From Erwinia persicina (GTDB lineage Bacteria; Pseudomonadota; Gammaproteobacteria; Enterobacterales; Enterobacteriaceae), in assembly GCF_014838825.1 (NCBI RefSeq), contig NZ_JACYMO010000002.1:310001-374000 (forward strand): a DNA stretch of 64,000 bases, written 5' to 3'. Below, piece by piece: positions 18,700-26,726 of the stretch; the first letter of the stretch is position 1, and every line of letters begins with the position of its first letter. A program made the translations under genes and the position numbers. The notes below the pieces were generated by a model. It did not search any database, had not been told where the DNA came from, and saw nothing but the letters and a program-made list of their open reading frames with translations.

Positions 18700-19412
18700 A
18701 TCGCGTTCTGATCACCGGGGCCAGCTCCGGCATCGGCCTGCAGTTAGCCCGCGACTATGCCGCCGACGGCTGGCATGTCACCGCCTGCGGGCGTAATGAG
18801 GAGCGGCTGGAAACCCTGCGCCAGGCCTTTCCGCAGATTGAAACCTGCGTATTTGACATCACCGATCTGGCAGACACCCGCGCGGCACTAAGCGGTAAGC
18901 TGGTCGACCTGGCCATTCTCTGCGCCGGTACCTGTGAGTATCTCGATCACGGCGTGGTGGAAGCAGAGAAAGTCCACCGCGTTATGCTGACAAACTTCAG
19001 CGGGCCAGTGAACTGCCTCGACAGCCTGCTACCTCAGATGCAGCCCGGCAGCCGCGTGGCGCTGGTCGGCTCCACCGCCAGCATGGTTCCCCTGCCCCGC
19101 GCAGAGGCTTACGGTGCCTCCAAGGCGGCACTGGCCTATTTCGCCCGCAGCCTGGCCCAGGACGTGAAGCGCCAGCAGGTAGGCATTACCCTGGTTCTGC
19201 CCGGGTTTGTTGACACGCCGCTGACGCAACGCAACGATTTTGCCATGCCGATGATCGTCGATGTGGTTCAGGCTTCGCGCTTTATCCGGCGCGGGCTGGC
19301 AAAAGGAAAAGCTGAAATCGCTTTCCCGGCGCTGTTTGCTTTTATCCTGCGGGTGACCTCCCGGTTACCCCTGGCCCTTCAGCGTCTGTTAACGCAGAAA
19401 ATAGCGAGGTAG
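18696..19412 (+). CDS. Short-chain dehydrogenase/reductase
   Basis: 238 residues, classical SDR. The NAD(P)-binding GASSGIG is at 7-13 and the catalytic Y-x-x-x-K is in AYGASKAALAYF near 139-150, with a Ser (VGSTAS) upstream. The C-terminal region is hydrophobic and basic (FALFAFILRVTSRLPLALQ), suggesting membrane contact. It is coupled to the NTF2-like gene by a 4-bp overlap and followed 3 bp later by the FAD oxidoreductase. The substrate is likely a lipid intermediate, inferred from context. Confidence 0.85.
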   Translation: MNRVLITGASSGIGLQLARDYAADGWHVTACGRNEERLETLRQAFPQIETCVFDITDLADTRAALSGKLVDLAILCAGTCEYLDHGVVEAEKVHRVMLTNFSGPVNCLDSLLPQMQPGSRVALVGSTASMVPLPRAEAYGASKAALAYFARSLAQDVKRQQVGITLVLPGFVDTPLTQRNDFAMPMIVDVVQASRFIRRGLAKGKAEIAFPALFAFILRVTSRLPLALQRLLTQKIAR

Positions 19413-19415
19413 ATC

Positions 19416-20681
19416 GTGCGCGTTGCGATTATTGGCAGTGGTATCGCTGGCCTGAGCTGTGCGTGGAAATTAGCCCCGCGCACGGAAGTCCACCTTTATG
19501 AATCAGGCACCACTCTCGGCGGTCACACGGCGACGGTGGACGTTGAGCTGGACGGCAAAAACTGGGCGATTGATACCGGATTTATTGTTTTTAATGACCG
19601 CACCTATCCGCGTTTTCTGGCCCTGCTGGCTGAACTGGGTCTGGAAAGTCAGCCAACGGAGATGAGTTTTTCCGTGCGTAACACCCGCACCGGACTGGAG
19701 TATAACGGCCACTCTCTCAGCAGCCTGTTTGCCCAGCGCAGTAATCTGCTGAAACCCTCTTTTTACCGTTTCCTGGCTGAAATCGTCCGCTTCAACCGCT
19801 GCGGTAAGCAGTGGCTGACCCACCAGCAGGAACAGGGTACGCTCGACGAATTTCTCACCGTACAGGGGTTCAGCGACTTCTTTGCCCGGCACTATATACT
19901 GCCCATGGGGGCCGCTATCTGGTCAGTCTCGCTGAGTGAAATGCGCCAGATGCCGCTGACCCAGTTCCTGAATTTCTTTAATCATCACGGCCTGCTGGAT
20001 TTAACGCAGCGGCCGCAGTGGTATGTGGTGCCCGGCGGATCGCGTGAATATATTCGCCGTCTGATGCAGCTGATCGGTCAACAGATGCAGGTCTATCTGG
20101 ATACCCCGGTCACCCGGGTGACGCGGGATACGCAAGGCGTTACGCTGGAAAGCCCGCGCGGAGTAGAACGTTATGATCAGGTGATTTTTGCCTGCCACAG
20201 CGACCAGGCGCTGCAACTGCTGCACGATGCCTCGCAGCAGGAAAGTGAAATGCTGGCTGGCGTGCCTTATCGCGCCAATGAAGTGGTCCTGCACACCGAC
20301 ACCAGCCTGCTGCCCAAGAGCCGTGCGGCCTGGGCCAGCTGGAACTATCGCCTGAATGACAGCGACGATAACAGCGAACAGCAGGGTGCCAGTGTGACCT
20401 ACAATATGAATATATTGCAGGGCATTGCGTCTGCCCACACCTTCTGTGTCAGCCTGAATCCCACCCAGACCATCGACCCGGCAAAAGTATTGCGCCGCTT
20501 CGAATATCATCATCCTCAGTTTGGACCCGACTGCCTGCGTACCCAGCAGCAGCGGCTGTTGCTGAACGGAAGCAATCACACGTGGTTCTGCGGTGCCTGG
20601 AGTTATAACGGTTTCCATGAAGATGGCATTCGCAGCGCCCTCGACGTAGTGGTAGCGATGGACCAGGCAGGCCTGCTGTGA
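19416..20681 (+). CDS. NAD(P)/FAD-dependent oxidoreductase (amine-oxidase-like)
   Basis: 421 residues starting at a GTG preceded by GAGG. The Rossmann FAD site is at 2-13 (RVAIIGSGIAGLSC), followed by the E-x-GG motif (YESGTTLGGHTATV). The family-specific DTGFIVFNDRTYPRFLALL follows. A second FAD contact is near the C-terminus (WFCGAWSYNGFHEDGIRSA). The family resembles flavin desaturases such as CrtI and the enzyme implicated in bacterial furan fatty acid formation (from memory). It overlaps the DUF1365 start (GTGA). Probably acts on a fatty acyl chain; the reaction is unproven. Confidence 0.85.
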   Translation: MRVAIIGSGIAGLSCAWKLAPRTEVHLYESGTTLGGHTATVDVELDGKNWAIDTGFIVFNDRTYPRFLALLAELGLESQPTEMSFSVRNTRTGLEYNGHSLSSLFAQRSNLLKPSFYRFLAEIVRFNRCGKQWLTHQQEQGTLDEFLTVQGFSDFFARHYILPMGAAIWSVSLSEMRQMPLTQFLNFFNHHGLLDLTQRPQWYVVPGGSREYIRRLMQLIGQQMQVYLDTPVTRVTRDTQGVTLESPRGVERYDQVIFACHSDQALQLLHDASQQESEMLAGVPYRANEVVLHTDTSLLPKSRAAWASWNYRLNDSDDNSEQQGASVTYNMNILQGIASAHTFCVSLNPTQTIDPAKVLRRFEYHHPQFGPDCLRTQQQRLLLNGSNHTWFCGAWSYNGFHEDGIRSALDVVVAMDQAGLL

Positions 20682-21394
20682 ACAGCGTCCTGTACAGCGG
20701 CCACGTGCGCCACCGCCGTTTTACGCCGGTGGATCACCAGTTCAGCTACCGTATTTTTATGCCGCTGATTGACCTGGATGAGCTGGCGCTGCTGAAAAGC
20801 GTGGGGATTGGCAGCAGCCGCCTGTGTGCAGCCAGCTTCAGCGAGGATGACTTTCTCGGCGGTGGGGGCAATATCAAACAGCGCGCTCAGGCGCGCATTG
20901 CTGCCCTGACGGGTGAGCATATCTCCGGACGCGTAATGCTCCTGACCCAGCTGCGCTACTTCGGCTGCTCGTTTAATCCGGTCAACCTCTACTATCTGTA
21001 CGATGCCGCAGACACCCTGCGCTGGATGCTGGCCGAAGTCCGTAATACGCCGTGGAATGAGCGCCATACCTACGCGGTAAAACCGGACGGCAGCGAAACC
21101 ACGCAAAAGGCATTTCATGTCTCGCCGTTTAACCCCATGGATATGGTTTATCACTGGCGGCTGTCGCCGCCGGGGAAATCCCTGGCCGTACATATTGAAA
21201 ACCACCGCGAAGGACGGGAGTTTGACGCCACGCTGCATTTACGCCGTCAGCCGCTCACCCGGCAGACACTGCGCCATTTTCTCTGGCGCTTCCCGATGAT
21301 GACCGTTCGAACCGCGCTGGCGATTTACTGGCAGGCGTGGAAACTTTGGCGCAAAGGTGCGCCTGTCTATGATCACAGCAAGTCGGAGAAATAA
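20678..21394 (+). CDS. DUF1365 family protein
   Basis: 238 residues, GTG start overlapping the preceding stop. DUF1365 hallmarks are VRHRRFTPVDHQFSYRIFMPLIDLDEL at about 10-35, the LTQLRYFGCSFNPVNLYYLYD block near 88-108, and HVSPFNPMDMVYHW near 147-160. The function is unknown, but it nearly always sits between an FAD oxidoreductase and a Cfa-like methyltransferase. It ends with a basic stretch. Three bases separate it from the cfa-like gene. A lipid-transfer or acyl-editing role would fit the neighbours; this is inference. Confidence 0.85.
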   Translation: MNSVLYSGHVRHRRFTPVDHQFSYRIFMPLIDLDELALLKSVGIGSSRLCAASFSEDDFLGGGGNIKQRAQARIAALTGEHISGRVMLLTQLRYFGCSFNPVNLYYLYDAADTLRWMLAEVRNTPWNERHTYAVKPDGSETTQKAFHVSPFNPMDMVYHWRLSPPGKSLAVHIENHREGREFDATLHLRRQPLTRQTLRHFLWRFPMMTVRTALAIYWQAWKLWRKGAPVYDHSKSEK

Positions 21395-21397
21395 CCC

Positions 21398-22627
21398 ATG
21401 AATGGCACCGACCTCAGTCTGACACGCCGTGCAAAAACGGGTAAACGCTTCTCCGCTTCCCGCCGGGTGATTTTTTCCCTGCTGCAGGCGATTAAAGGGG
21501 CGGGTCTGACCCTGCACGATCCCCATCTCGGCACACAGTTTTTCGGCGATGCCCAGGCACCGCTGCAGGCCGAAGTCATGGTTCATCATTCGCGTGCCTA
21601 TCGCCGCATTCTGCTGGGAGGCAGCATCGCGGCGGCGGAAACCTATATGGATGGCGAGTGGGAAACCCCGGATTTAACCGCGGTGATCCTCACGCTGGCG
21701 CAAAATATCCGCGTGGCCGATAAGCTGGAGGCCCGCCTTAGCTGGCTGACCGCCCCGTTTAATCAGCTGGTCCATGCGCTGCGCCGGAATAACGTGCGGC
21801 AGGCAAAGCGGAATATTGCAGCCCATTACGATCTGGGTAACGACTTCTATACTACCTTCCTGGATGAGGCCATGCTCTATTCCAGCGCCTGGTTCCAGCA
21901 GCCAGAGATGACGCTGGAGCAGGCGCAGCAGGCCAAAATGAAGCGCCTGTGCGTCAAACTGGCGCTGACCCCGCACGACCACCTGCTGGAAATTGGCAGC
22001 GGCTGGGGGGCGATGGCCGAATTCGCTGCCCGGGAATACGGCTGCCGGGTGACCACCACCACCATTTCCCGCGAGCAGTATGAATACTGCTGTCAGCGTA
22101 TCGCCGCGGCTGGCCTCAGCGATCGCGTCACCGTACTGTGTGAGGATTATCGTAATCTTAGCGGCCAGTACGACAAAATCGTGTCGATCGAAATGATCGA
22201 GGCGGTAGGCAAACGCTATATCCCCCTGTTTATTGAGCGCTGCCAGCAGTTGCTGAAGCCGGGTGGCCGCCTTGCCCTGCAGGCGATAACCATCAGTGAA
22301 GAACGCTTCACTGGTTATGCGCGCGGCGTGGACTTTATCCAGCGCTATATCTTTCCCGGTGGCTTTTTACCGTCGGTCAGCCTGCTGCAGAACACCCTGC
22401 GGGAGGTCAGCGATTTTAGCGAGATAGACCAGCTTGAAATTGGCCCGGACTACGCAAAAACCTTACAGCTGTGGCGACGCCGTTTTGACCACGCGTGGCC
22501 GCAGCTTGCGCAGGGGCGCTTTGACGAACGCTTCCGCCGCATGTGGCTGTTTTATCTCTGCTACTGCGAAGCTGGTTTCCGTGCCCGGACCATTGGCACC
22601 GTCCAGCTGACGCTGCAGCGCGCATGA
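21398..22627 (+). CDS. Cfa-like SAM-dependent fatty acyl methyltransferase
   Basis: 409 residues of the mycolic/cyclopropane fatty acid synthase family. The SAM motif LLEIGSGWGAMAEFAA lies near 196-211. The preceding NIAAHYDLGNDFYTTFLDEAMLYSSAWF and the later EMIEAVGKRYIPLF with a catalytic Glu are family hallmarks. These enzymes methylate the double bond of membrane phospholipid acyl chains. The clustered copy, next to DUF1365 and an FAD oxidoreductase, more likely makes a methylated or modified acyl chain than bulk cyclopropane lipid. The stop overlaps the DUF2878 start (ATGA). Confidence 0.9.
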   Translation: MNGTDLSLTRRAKTGKRFSASRRVIFSLLQAIKGAGLTLHDPHLGTQFFGDAQAPLQAEVMVHHSRAYRRILLGGSIAAAETYMDGEWETPDLTAVILTLAQNIRVADKLEARLSWLTAPFNQLVHALRRNNVRQAKRNIAAHYDLGNDFYTTFLDEAMLYSSAWFQQPEMTLEQAQQAKMKRLCVKLALTPHDHLLEIGSGWGAMAEFAAREYGCRVTTTTISREQYEYCCQRIAAAGLSDRVTVLCEDYRNLSGQYDKIVSIEMIEAVGKRYIPLFIERCQQLLKPGGRLALQAITISEERFTGYARGVDFIQRYIFPGGFLPSVSLLQNTLREVSDFSEIDQLEIGPDYAKTLQLWRRRFDHAWPQLAQGRFDERFRRMWLFYLCYCEAGFRARTIGTVQLTLQRA

Positions 22628-23103
22628 ACCGCCTGCGCTTCTGGCTGTTGACCCTGGCATTCGATGTCTACTGGGGGCTGGCGGTTGCGCTGCGCGCGCG
22701 TATCTGGCCGCTGCTGTGCGGGGTGGCGCTGTTCGCCTGGTTCCTTTGCCCCCGCCGGATCAAACCCCGGCTGCTGCTGGTGGCATTGCTGGGGATAGCA
22801 CTGGACAGCCTGTGGCTGAGGCTCGGGCTGTTCAGCTTTACTCAAAGCGAAACAGTACCGGTCTGGATGATGGCTCTGTGGCTGGCGTTTGCCTGCTGGT
22901 GGTGGCTGATCCTCACCCGCTTTGCGCCCGGTCGCCTCTGGCAGGTGCTGGCCGGTGCGCTGGGGGGCCCTTTTTCCTATTTTATCGGTGAGCGACTGGG
23001 CGGCCTGCAGTGGCATCAGCCCCTGCTCGTCGTTATGGCAGCCCTGGCCCTGGGCTGGGCGCTGTATTTACCCTTAGCCAGCCATCTTCTGCGGAGCAAA
23101 TGA
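22624..23103 (+). CDS. DUF2878 inner-membrane protein
   Basis: 159 residues with about five hydrophobic segments (LLTLAFDVYWGLAVAL, LLCGVALFAWFLC, LLLVALLGIALDSLWL, WMMALWLAFACWWWLIL and a C-terminal LVVMAALALGWALYL). The GGPFSYFIGERLGGLQW loop near 118-134 is typical of DUF2878. The start at 22624 overlaps the methyltransferase stop. Function unknown; an integral membrane partner for the operon's acyl-modifying enzymes is likely. Confidence 0.8.
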   Translation: MNRLRFWLLTLAFDVYWGLAVALRARIWPLLCGVALFAWFLCPRRIKPRLLLVALLGIALDSLWLRLGLFSFTQSETVPVWMMALWLAFACWWWLILTRFAPGRLWQVLAGALGGPFSYFIGERLGGLQWHQPLLVVMAALALGWALYLPLASHLLRSK

Positions 23104-23615
23104 TGAAAAAATGGCTGTTGTTATTACTGCTGTGCTCACCGTTGACTCAGGCCGCTGACTGGCTGCGCTGGCAGACAGTCGGTCAGGCTACGCTCACCTG
23201 GGGACCTTTTACCGTCTACGACTCGCAGCTGCTGACCCCCGGAGGGCGCTGGCAGCCGCAGCAGTGGCCACTGGCACTGGTCATTACCTATCGCCGGGAT
23301 ATCAGCCGCCAGGACCTGCTGGACGCCACGCTGGAACAGTGGCAGGCACAAAAAACAGGGACGCCGGATCAACGCCAGCAGTGGCTGAAAACGCTGGCCA
23401 CCGTCTGGCCAGACGTCAGTCCGGGTGACCGTCTGGCCTTTCAGGGGGATGCCGGCGGCGGGCAGTTTTACTGGCAGGATGCCGGAACTCAGGCGGCTAT
23501 CCGTCCCATCGGGCCGCGCTTTGATAGCGCGTTTCGTGATGCCTTCCTCAATATCTGGCTCTCGCCACAATCGACTTACCCCGATATCCGTCGGGAACTG
23601 ACCGGAGGTGAATGA
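23103..23615 (+). CDS. Chalcone isomerase-like periplasmic protein
   Basis: 170 residues. Two adjacent ATGs exist (23100 and 23103); the second is preferred because GGAG ends 6 bases before it. A signal peptide is clear (KKWLLLLLLCSPLTQAA, cleavage near residue 18). The mature part (WQTVGQATLTWGPFTVYDSQLLTPGGRW, then DISRQDLLDATLEQW) fits the bacterial chalcone isomerase-like domain, a fatty-acid-binding fold without known flavonoid activity. Overlaps both neighbours by 1 base. May bind or pass acyl chains in the periplasm; inference. Confidence 0.8.
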   Translation: MKKWLLLLLLCSPLTQAADWLRWQTVGQATLTWGPFTVYDSQLLTPGGRWQPQQWPLALVITYRRDISRQDLLDATLEQWQAQKTGTPDQRQQWLKTLATVWPDVSPGDRLAFQGDAGGGQFYWQDAGTQAAIRPIGPRFDSAFRDAFLNIWLSPQSTYPDIRRELTGGE

Positions 23616-24148
23616 TGTGGAAATCCCTGTTACTGACCTGCACCCTGCTGCTGTCGGGCTGTGGTACAACCATTGATGAGTACCAGCAGGCCCAGCCAAA
23701 GATTGATATTTTCAGCTGGTTCAACGGTGAGTCCCGCGCATGGGGCATGGTACAGGACTATAGCGGCAAGCAGATCCGCCGTTTCGAAGTGGCGATCCAG
23801 GGCCAGGTCGTCGGCGACACTCTGACGCTGAACGAAAAGTTCGTTTATGACGACGGCGAGAAGCAGACCCGCGTCTGGCATATTCGCCGCCTGGCTGACG
23901 GCAGCTATGTGGGGACCGCAGGCGATATTATTGGCACCGCGAAGGGGCATGCCAGCGGCAACGCCTTCAACTGGCGCTATACCATGACGGTGAAAACCGA
24001 TGACAGCAGTTATAAACTGAACTTCGATGACTGGATTTATCAACAGGATGCCCTGCACCTGATGAACGTCACCTCAATGAAAAAGTTTGGCGTTGAAGTG
24101 GCACGCGTCACGTTATTTTTCTCAAAACAGCCCGCTGCGGCACAATAA
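23615..24148 (+). CDS. DUF3833 lipoprotein
   Basis: 177 residues. The ATG at 23615 is chosen over 23612 because GGAGG ends 6 bases upstream. The lipobox LLSGC puts the lipidated Cys at residue 16, so the protein is membrane-anchored in the periplasm or outer membrane. The DUF3833 body has FSWFNGESRAWGMVQDYSGK near 32-51 and the repeated Trp/Tyr beta strands of a lipocalin-like barrel. It is the last gene of the mlrA operon. Function unknown; it may bind or transport the modified lipid. Confidence 0.8.
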   Translation: MWKSLLLTCTLLLSGCGTTIDEYQQAQPKIDIFSWFNGESRAWGMVQDYSGKQIRRFEVAIQGQVVGDTLTLNEKFVYDDGEKQTRVWHIRRLADGSYVGTAGDIIGTAKGHASGNAFNWRYTMTVKTDDSSYKLNFDDWIYQQDALHLMNVTSMKKFGVEVARVTLFFSKQPAAAQ

Positions 24149-24168
24149 GACGCCTGTTTGGCTTAATT

Positions 24169-24202
24169 ACGGAGGGCGGAAGCGCTATACTTCGCCCTCC
24201 GT
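24169..24202. repeat. Long hairpin between the mlrA operon and yohO
   Basis: ACGGAGGGC pairs with GCCCTCCGT, plus an inner GAAG/CTTC and a 7-base loop. No T-run follows on the plus strand (TAAGAAAAA). It may end the operon or act in the yohO leader. Confidence 0.5.
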
Positions 24203-24222
24203 TAAGAAAAACAGGTTAAGTG

Positions 24223-24327
24223 ATGAACTTACAAAAGATTGGTGTGGTATTTATTTTTCTGCTGATGGCGCTGGGTGGTATTGGTGGCGTCATGCTGGCC
24301 GGCTATACCTTTATCGTCCGCTCCTGA
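24223..24327 (+). CDS. yohO: Small membrane protein YohO
   Basis: 34 residues. A single transmembrane helix covers residues 6-32 with the glycine-rich core [20 protein letters not shown], closely matching E. coli YohO (35 residues). In E. coli this gene follows mlrA, and here it lies after the mlrA operon. AGG lies upstream in AACAGGTTAAGTG. The role of YohO is unknown. It is too short to be found by length-based gene calling. Confidence 0.85.
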   Translation: MNLQKIGVVFIFLLMALGGIGGVMLAGYTFIVRS

Positions 24328-24689
24328 CGGCCTCGCCAGGCGGCATGCCCCCTGCCGCCACGCACTCATTTCCGTTGGTTTAACCGATCACCCGCCGTAA
24401 TACCTCACTCCCGGTCATGACATTATGCTCTGAGTTTACTGATTAAAATAAAACTCAAGCGTGATGACTGAAACCCCATTTTCGGCCTACGCCGCACTGA
24501 CAAACTGTTCCGGGTGACTGGCACGGCACCGGTCATTGGCCTGCTGGCCCTGCTGATGATTCCCCGGGAACCCTCGGGCTACGAGAGGCACGGCGGGGAC
24601 TTTGCCCCTGCCCGGTGATGAAATTTTAGACACCTCGAAAAATATGCGATATATTCAATCTATGCAATATATTCAATCAGGGGTCTTTT
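24328..24689. other. Gene-free stretch with possible gene remnant and toxin-antitoxin promoter
   Basis: There is no intact gene here. A short open stretch around 24515-24618 (VTGTAPVIGLLALLMIPREP) has the look of a transporter fragment, but it is too short and lacks a start. The last 47 bp hold the tandem 18-bp repeats of the toxin-antitoxin promoter. Confidence 0.5.
24643..24678. repeat. Tandem 18-bp repeat at the antitoxin promoter
   Basis: TATGCGATATATTCAATC (24643-24660) is followed directly by TATGCAATATATTCAATC (24661-24678), with one mismatch. The pair ends 11 bp before the antitoxin ATG and covers the AT-rich -10 region. It is a likely operator for the antitoxin. Confidence 0.75.
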
Positions 24690-25421
24690 ATGTCCGCTAA
24701 AATGACAGCCGTTACACTGAATACCGTCGGTCTCATCAACGGTCAGCAGTTGCGCAATATGGTGGCGGAGGAGAGCGCTGAATACCTGGTGATTAACGTT
24801 AACCAGCTGAAAGAGACAGCGCGACCGCCCGCAGACAGCCGCGATGCCATGCGCAAAAAACTGGAAGCGCTGGTCAACAATCCGCTGCTCGACCCCTCAC
24901 TTGCTCTGGCACTCTTTGAGGTCGCGCAGACGCTGCTGATACCGGCACGCCGTAAAGCAAAGGTCGCCCCGGCGGTGAATAAAACCGCCAGTATCTTTGA
25001 CGGTTATGAGCAGCTCAGAGCCCGTAATCAGCTGCGTGCGCAGGATATCCGCGCCTTTGTGCTGCGTGAAGGTGAATGGATCGCCTCCGGAGAGCTGTCT
25101 GACCGGGCCCACTTCACCAACCGCAACCGCAGCGCCGGGCCGAACGCATGGAAGCGTCGCGGGAAAATCTTTGCGGTCAGCGTCGACGGTCAGGATCGTT
25201 ACCCTGATTATGCATTTGATGAGGCGTGGCAACCGCTACCGGTGATCAAACGCGTGCTGGCGATCTTCGACGGCACCCGCACCTCCTGGGCGCTCGCAGC
25301 CTGGTTTGCCACTGAAAATAGCTGGCTGGGCGGGCGTAAACCGAAAGATCTGCTCAACAGCGATCCCCTGGCGGTGGCAGAAGCCGCCCTCCAGGCAAGA
25401 TCAGGAGCCCTGCATGGCTAA
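24690..25421 (+). CDS. Antitoxin with Xre/MbcA/ParS toxin-binding domain
   Basis: 243 residues. The C-terminal 55 residues (VIKRVLAIFDGTRTSWALAA, then WFATENSWLGGRKPKDLL near 207-224) form the DUF2384/MbcA/ParS domain that contacts RES toxins. The middle part, RYPDYAFDEAW near 169-179, is a conserved lead-in. The first 110 or so residues are an extension not found in short Xre antitoxins. AGGGG precedes the ATG, and an 18-bp tandem repeat lies immediately upstream, probably its own operator. The stop overlaps the toxin gene by 8 bp. Confidence 0.8.
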   Translation: MSAKMTAVTLNTVGLINGQQLRNMVAEESAEYLVINVNQLKETARPPADSRDAMRKKLEALVNNPLLDPSLALALFEVAQTLLIPARRKAKVAPAVNKTASIFDGYEQLRARNQLRAQDIRAFVLREGEWIASGELSDRAHFTNRNRSAGPNAWKRRGKIFAVSVDGQDRYPDYAFDEAWQPLPVIKRVLAIFDGTRTSWALAAWFATENSWLGGRKPKDLLNSDPLAVAEAALQARSGALHG

Positions 25422-26067
25422 GGACAGCCACAACGAAAAAGGACTTTTACCGCCGGGGGGCGCGGTCGTGATTAACGATCTGTGCCTGCTTCCCGGCCAT
25501 ATACTGTTTCGTATTCATCGCCAGCCGTTCGCTGGTGACTGCTTTAATTCCACCACGCAGGGTAATGCACGCTTCAGCCCGCTATTCGATCGACTGGGTG
25601 CCGTGATCCCCACCCTCTACGCCGGCGATGCTACACGTGTGGCGCTCTGCGAGGTGATTTTCCACGATGTCGACGTTTCCCGGCAGGCTATCGTCTACCC
25701 GGTCAGCCAGCTGGATGCCTTTCGCCACAGCCAGCTGGTCACCACGGCACCTGTTCAACTGGCCAGCCTGGATTTACCGTCTCTGGTAAAAATGCGGGTA
25801 GGGAAAAAACTGATCCACTCCGATGCCAGCAGCTACGGCATCACTCGCCAGTGGGCTGAAGCCATCCACCAGCAGCATCCGCAGGTTCAGGGACTGACCT
25901 GGCCCTCACGTCAGCACGAGGGTAATGCCTACCTGTTTTTTGGCGACCGCATGGCCGGGAACTTGCAGATGTCCGGTCGCGGAACACAGCCTCTGACCTC
26001 CCCTCCCGTAGTGGGAGAACTGCTGGCGCTGGCAGACCGGATGGGAATTTATCTGGAGGAGTCGTGA
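25414..26067 (+). CDS. RES-domain toxin
   Basis: 217 residues. The RES domain starts with LFRIHR (Arg) near 29-34, followed by YAGDATRVALCEVIFHD (the catalytic Glu near 80) and TWPSRQHEGNAYLFFGD (Ser near 167). These are the three residues for which the family is named. RES toxins of this type degrade NAD+, arresting growth when not held by the antitoxin. The ATG is preceded by AGGAG and lies inside the antitoxin frame, so translation is coupled. The RES signature is intact, so it is probably active. Confidence 0.85.
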   Translation: MAKDSHNEKGLLPPGGAVVINDLCLLPGHILFRIHRQPFAGDCFNSTTQGNARFSPLFDRLGAVIPTLYAGDATRVALCEVIFHDVDVSRQAIVYPVSQLDAFRHSQLVTTAPVQLASLDLPSLVKMRVGKKLIHSDASSYGITRQWAEAIHQQHPQVQGLTWPSRQHEGNAYLFFGDRMAGNLQMSGRGTQPLTSPPVVGELLALADRMGIYLEES

Positions 26068-26074
26068 AGAATGG

Positions 26075-26602
26075 CTACGCGATGTAGCGGGCAAACTCGG
26101 CCGGGATGCGGGCAAAGGTCAGGAGGAACCAGGGAGTAAAGCGTTCCGGGTGGCTTTGCATTTCACGCTGAATATCCGCCAGCGAACTGTAGCGCCACTC
26201 ATCCGCTTCTTCCGGATTAATACGCGGCAGGTCATCACTGACCGCGAAATAGACATGGCCATATTCGTGTTCGGTCAGACCGTTACTGAGCGGCAGATTG
26301 TAGCTGAGTTCAAACACGGGCTGCAGCGACAGACGCAGCCCCATCTCTTCTTCAAGGCGGCGCTCCGCCGCGCTCTGCGTCGACTCCTGCGGGTAGGGAT
26401 GACCACAGGTGGTATTGCTCCACAGCCCGCCACAGTGGTATTTACCCCTGGCGCGACGCTGTAGCAACAGCTGATGGTCAGAATTGAACACGTAAACGGT
26501 AACCGCACGATGCAGCAGTCCCTTTTCGTGAACTTCCATTTTCTCCATCTTACCGGTAGGGCGGTCCAGACTATCGACCAGAATTACTTCAATTGCAGAC
26601 AT
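26075..26602 (-). CDS. idi: Isopentenyl-diphosphate delta-isomerase (type 1)
   Basis: 175 residues. It interconverts isopentenyl and dimethylallyl diphosphate in the cytosol. The active-site Cys66 lies in SNTTCGHP, the metal His residues include 25 and 32, and the catalytic Glu lies in TEHEYGHVY (E111, E113). The Nudix-like RRLEEEMGL is near 81-89. It is convergent with the RES toxin gene, 7 bp apart. In carotenoid-making Pantoea an idi lies inside the crt cluster; this copy stands alone, so it is a housekeeping or remnant copy. Confidence 0.95.
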   Translation of the reverse strand: MSAIEVILVDSLDRPTGKMEKMEVHEKGLLHRAVTVYVFNSDHQLLLQRRARGKYHCGGLWSNTTCGHPYPQESTQSAAERRLEEEMGLRLSLQPVFELSYNLPLSNGLTEHEYGHVYFAVSDDLPRINPEEADEWRYSSLADIQREMQSHPERFTPWFLLTFARIPAEFARYIA

Positions 26603-26701
26603 GCCGACTCCTCAGAACAGATACTGACTATTCTGGCATAAGAGGCGGCAGAGGATCTGCACTAAATCGTGCTTTCGCTAACGTTCCCGGCAATGTGTCC
26701 G

Positions 26702-26724
26702 CCTCCCTCACGGGCGGAGGGAGG
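26702..26724. repeat. Hairpin downstream of the SUFU-like gene
   Basis: CCTCCCTC/GAGGGAGG with a 7-base loop, ending 3 bp from the stop of the minus-strand gene. No T-run, so at best a weak terminator. Confidence 0.4.
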
Positions 26725-26726
26725 TA

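Noticed and set aside
24515-24618. Transporter pseudogene fragment
   Set aside because: The similarity is a short hydrophobic stretch only; no start, no flanking homology. Mentioned only as a possibility in the gap entry.
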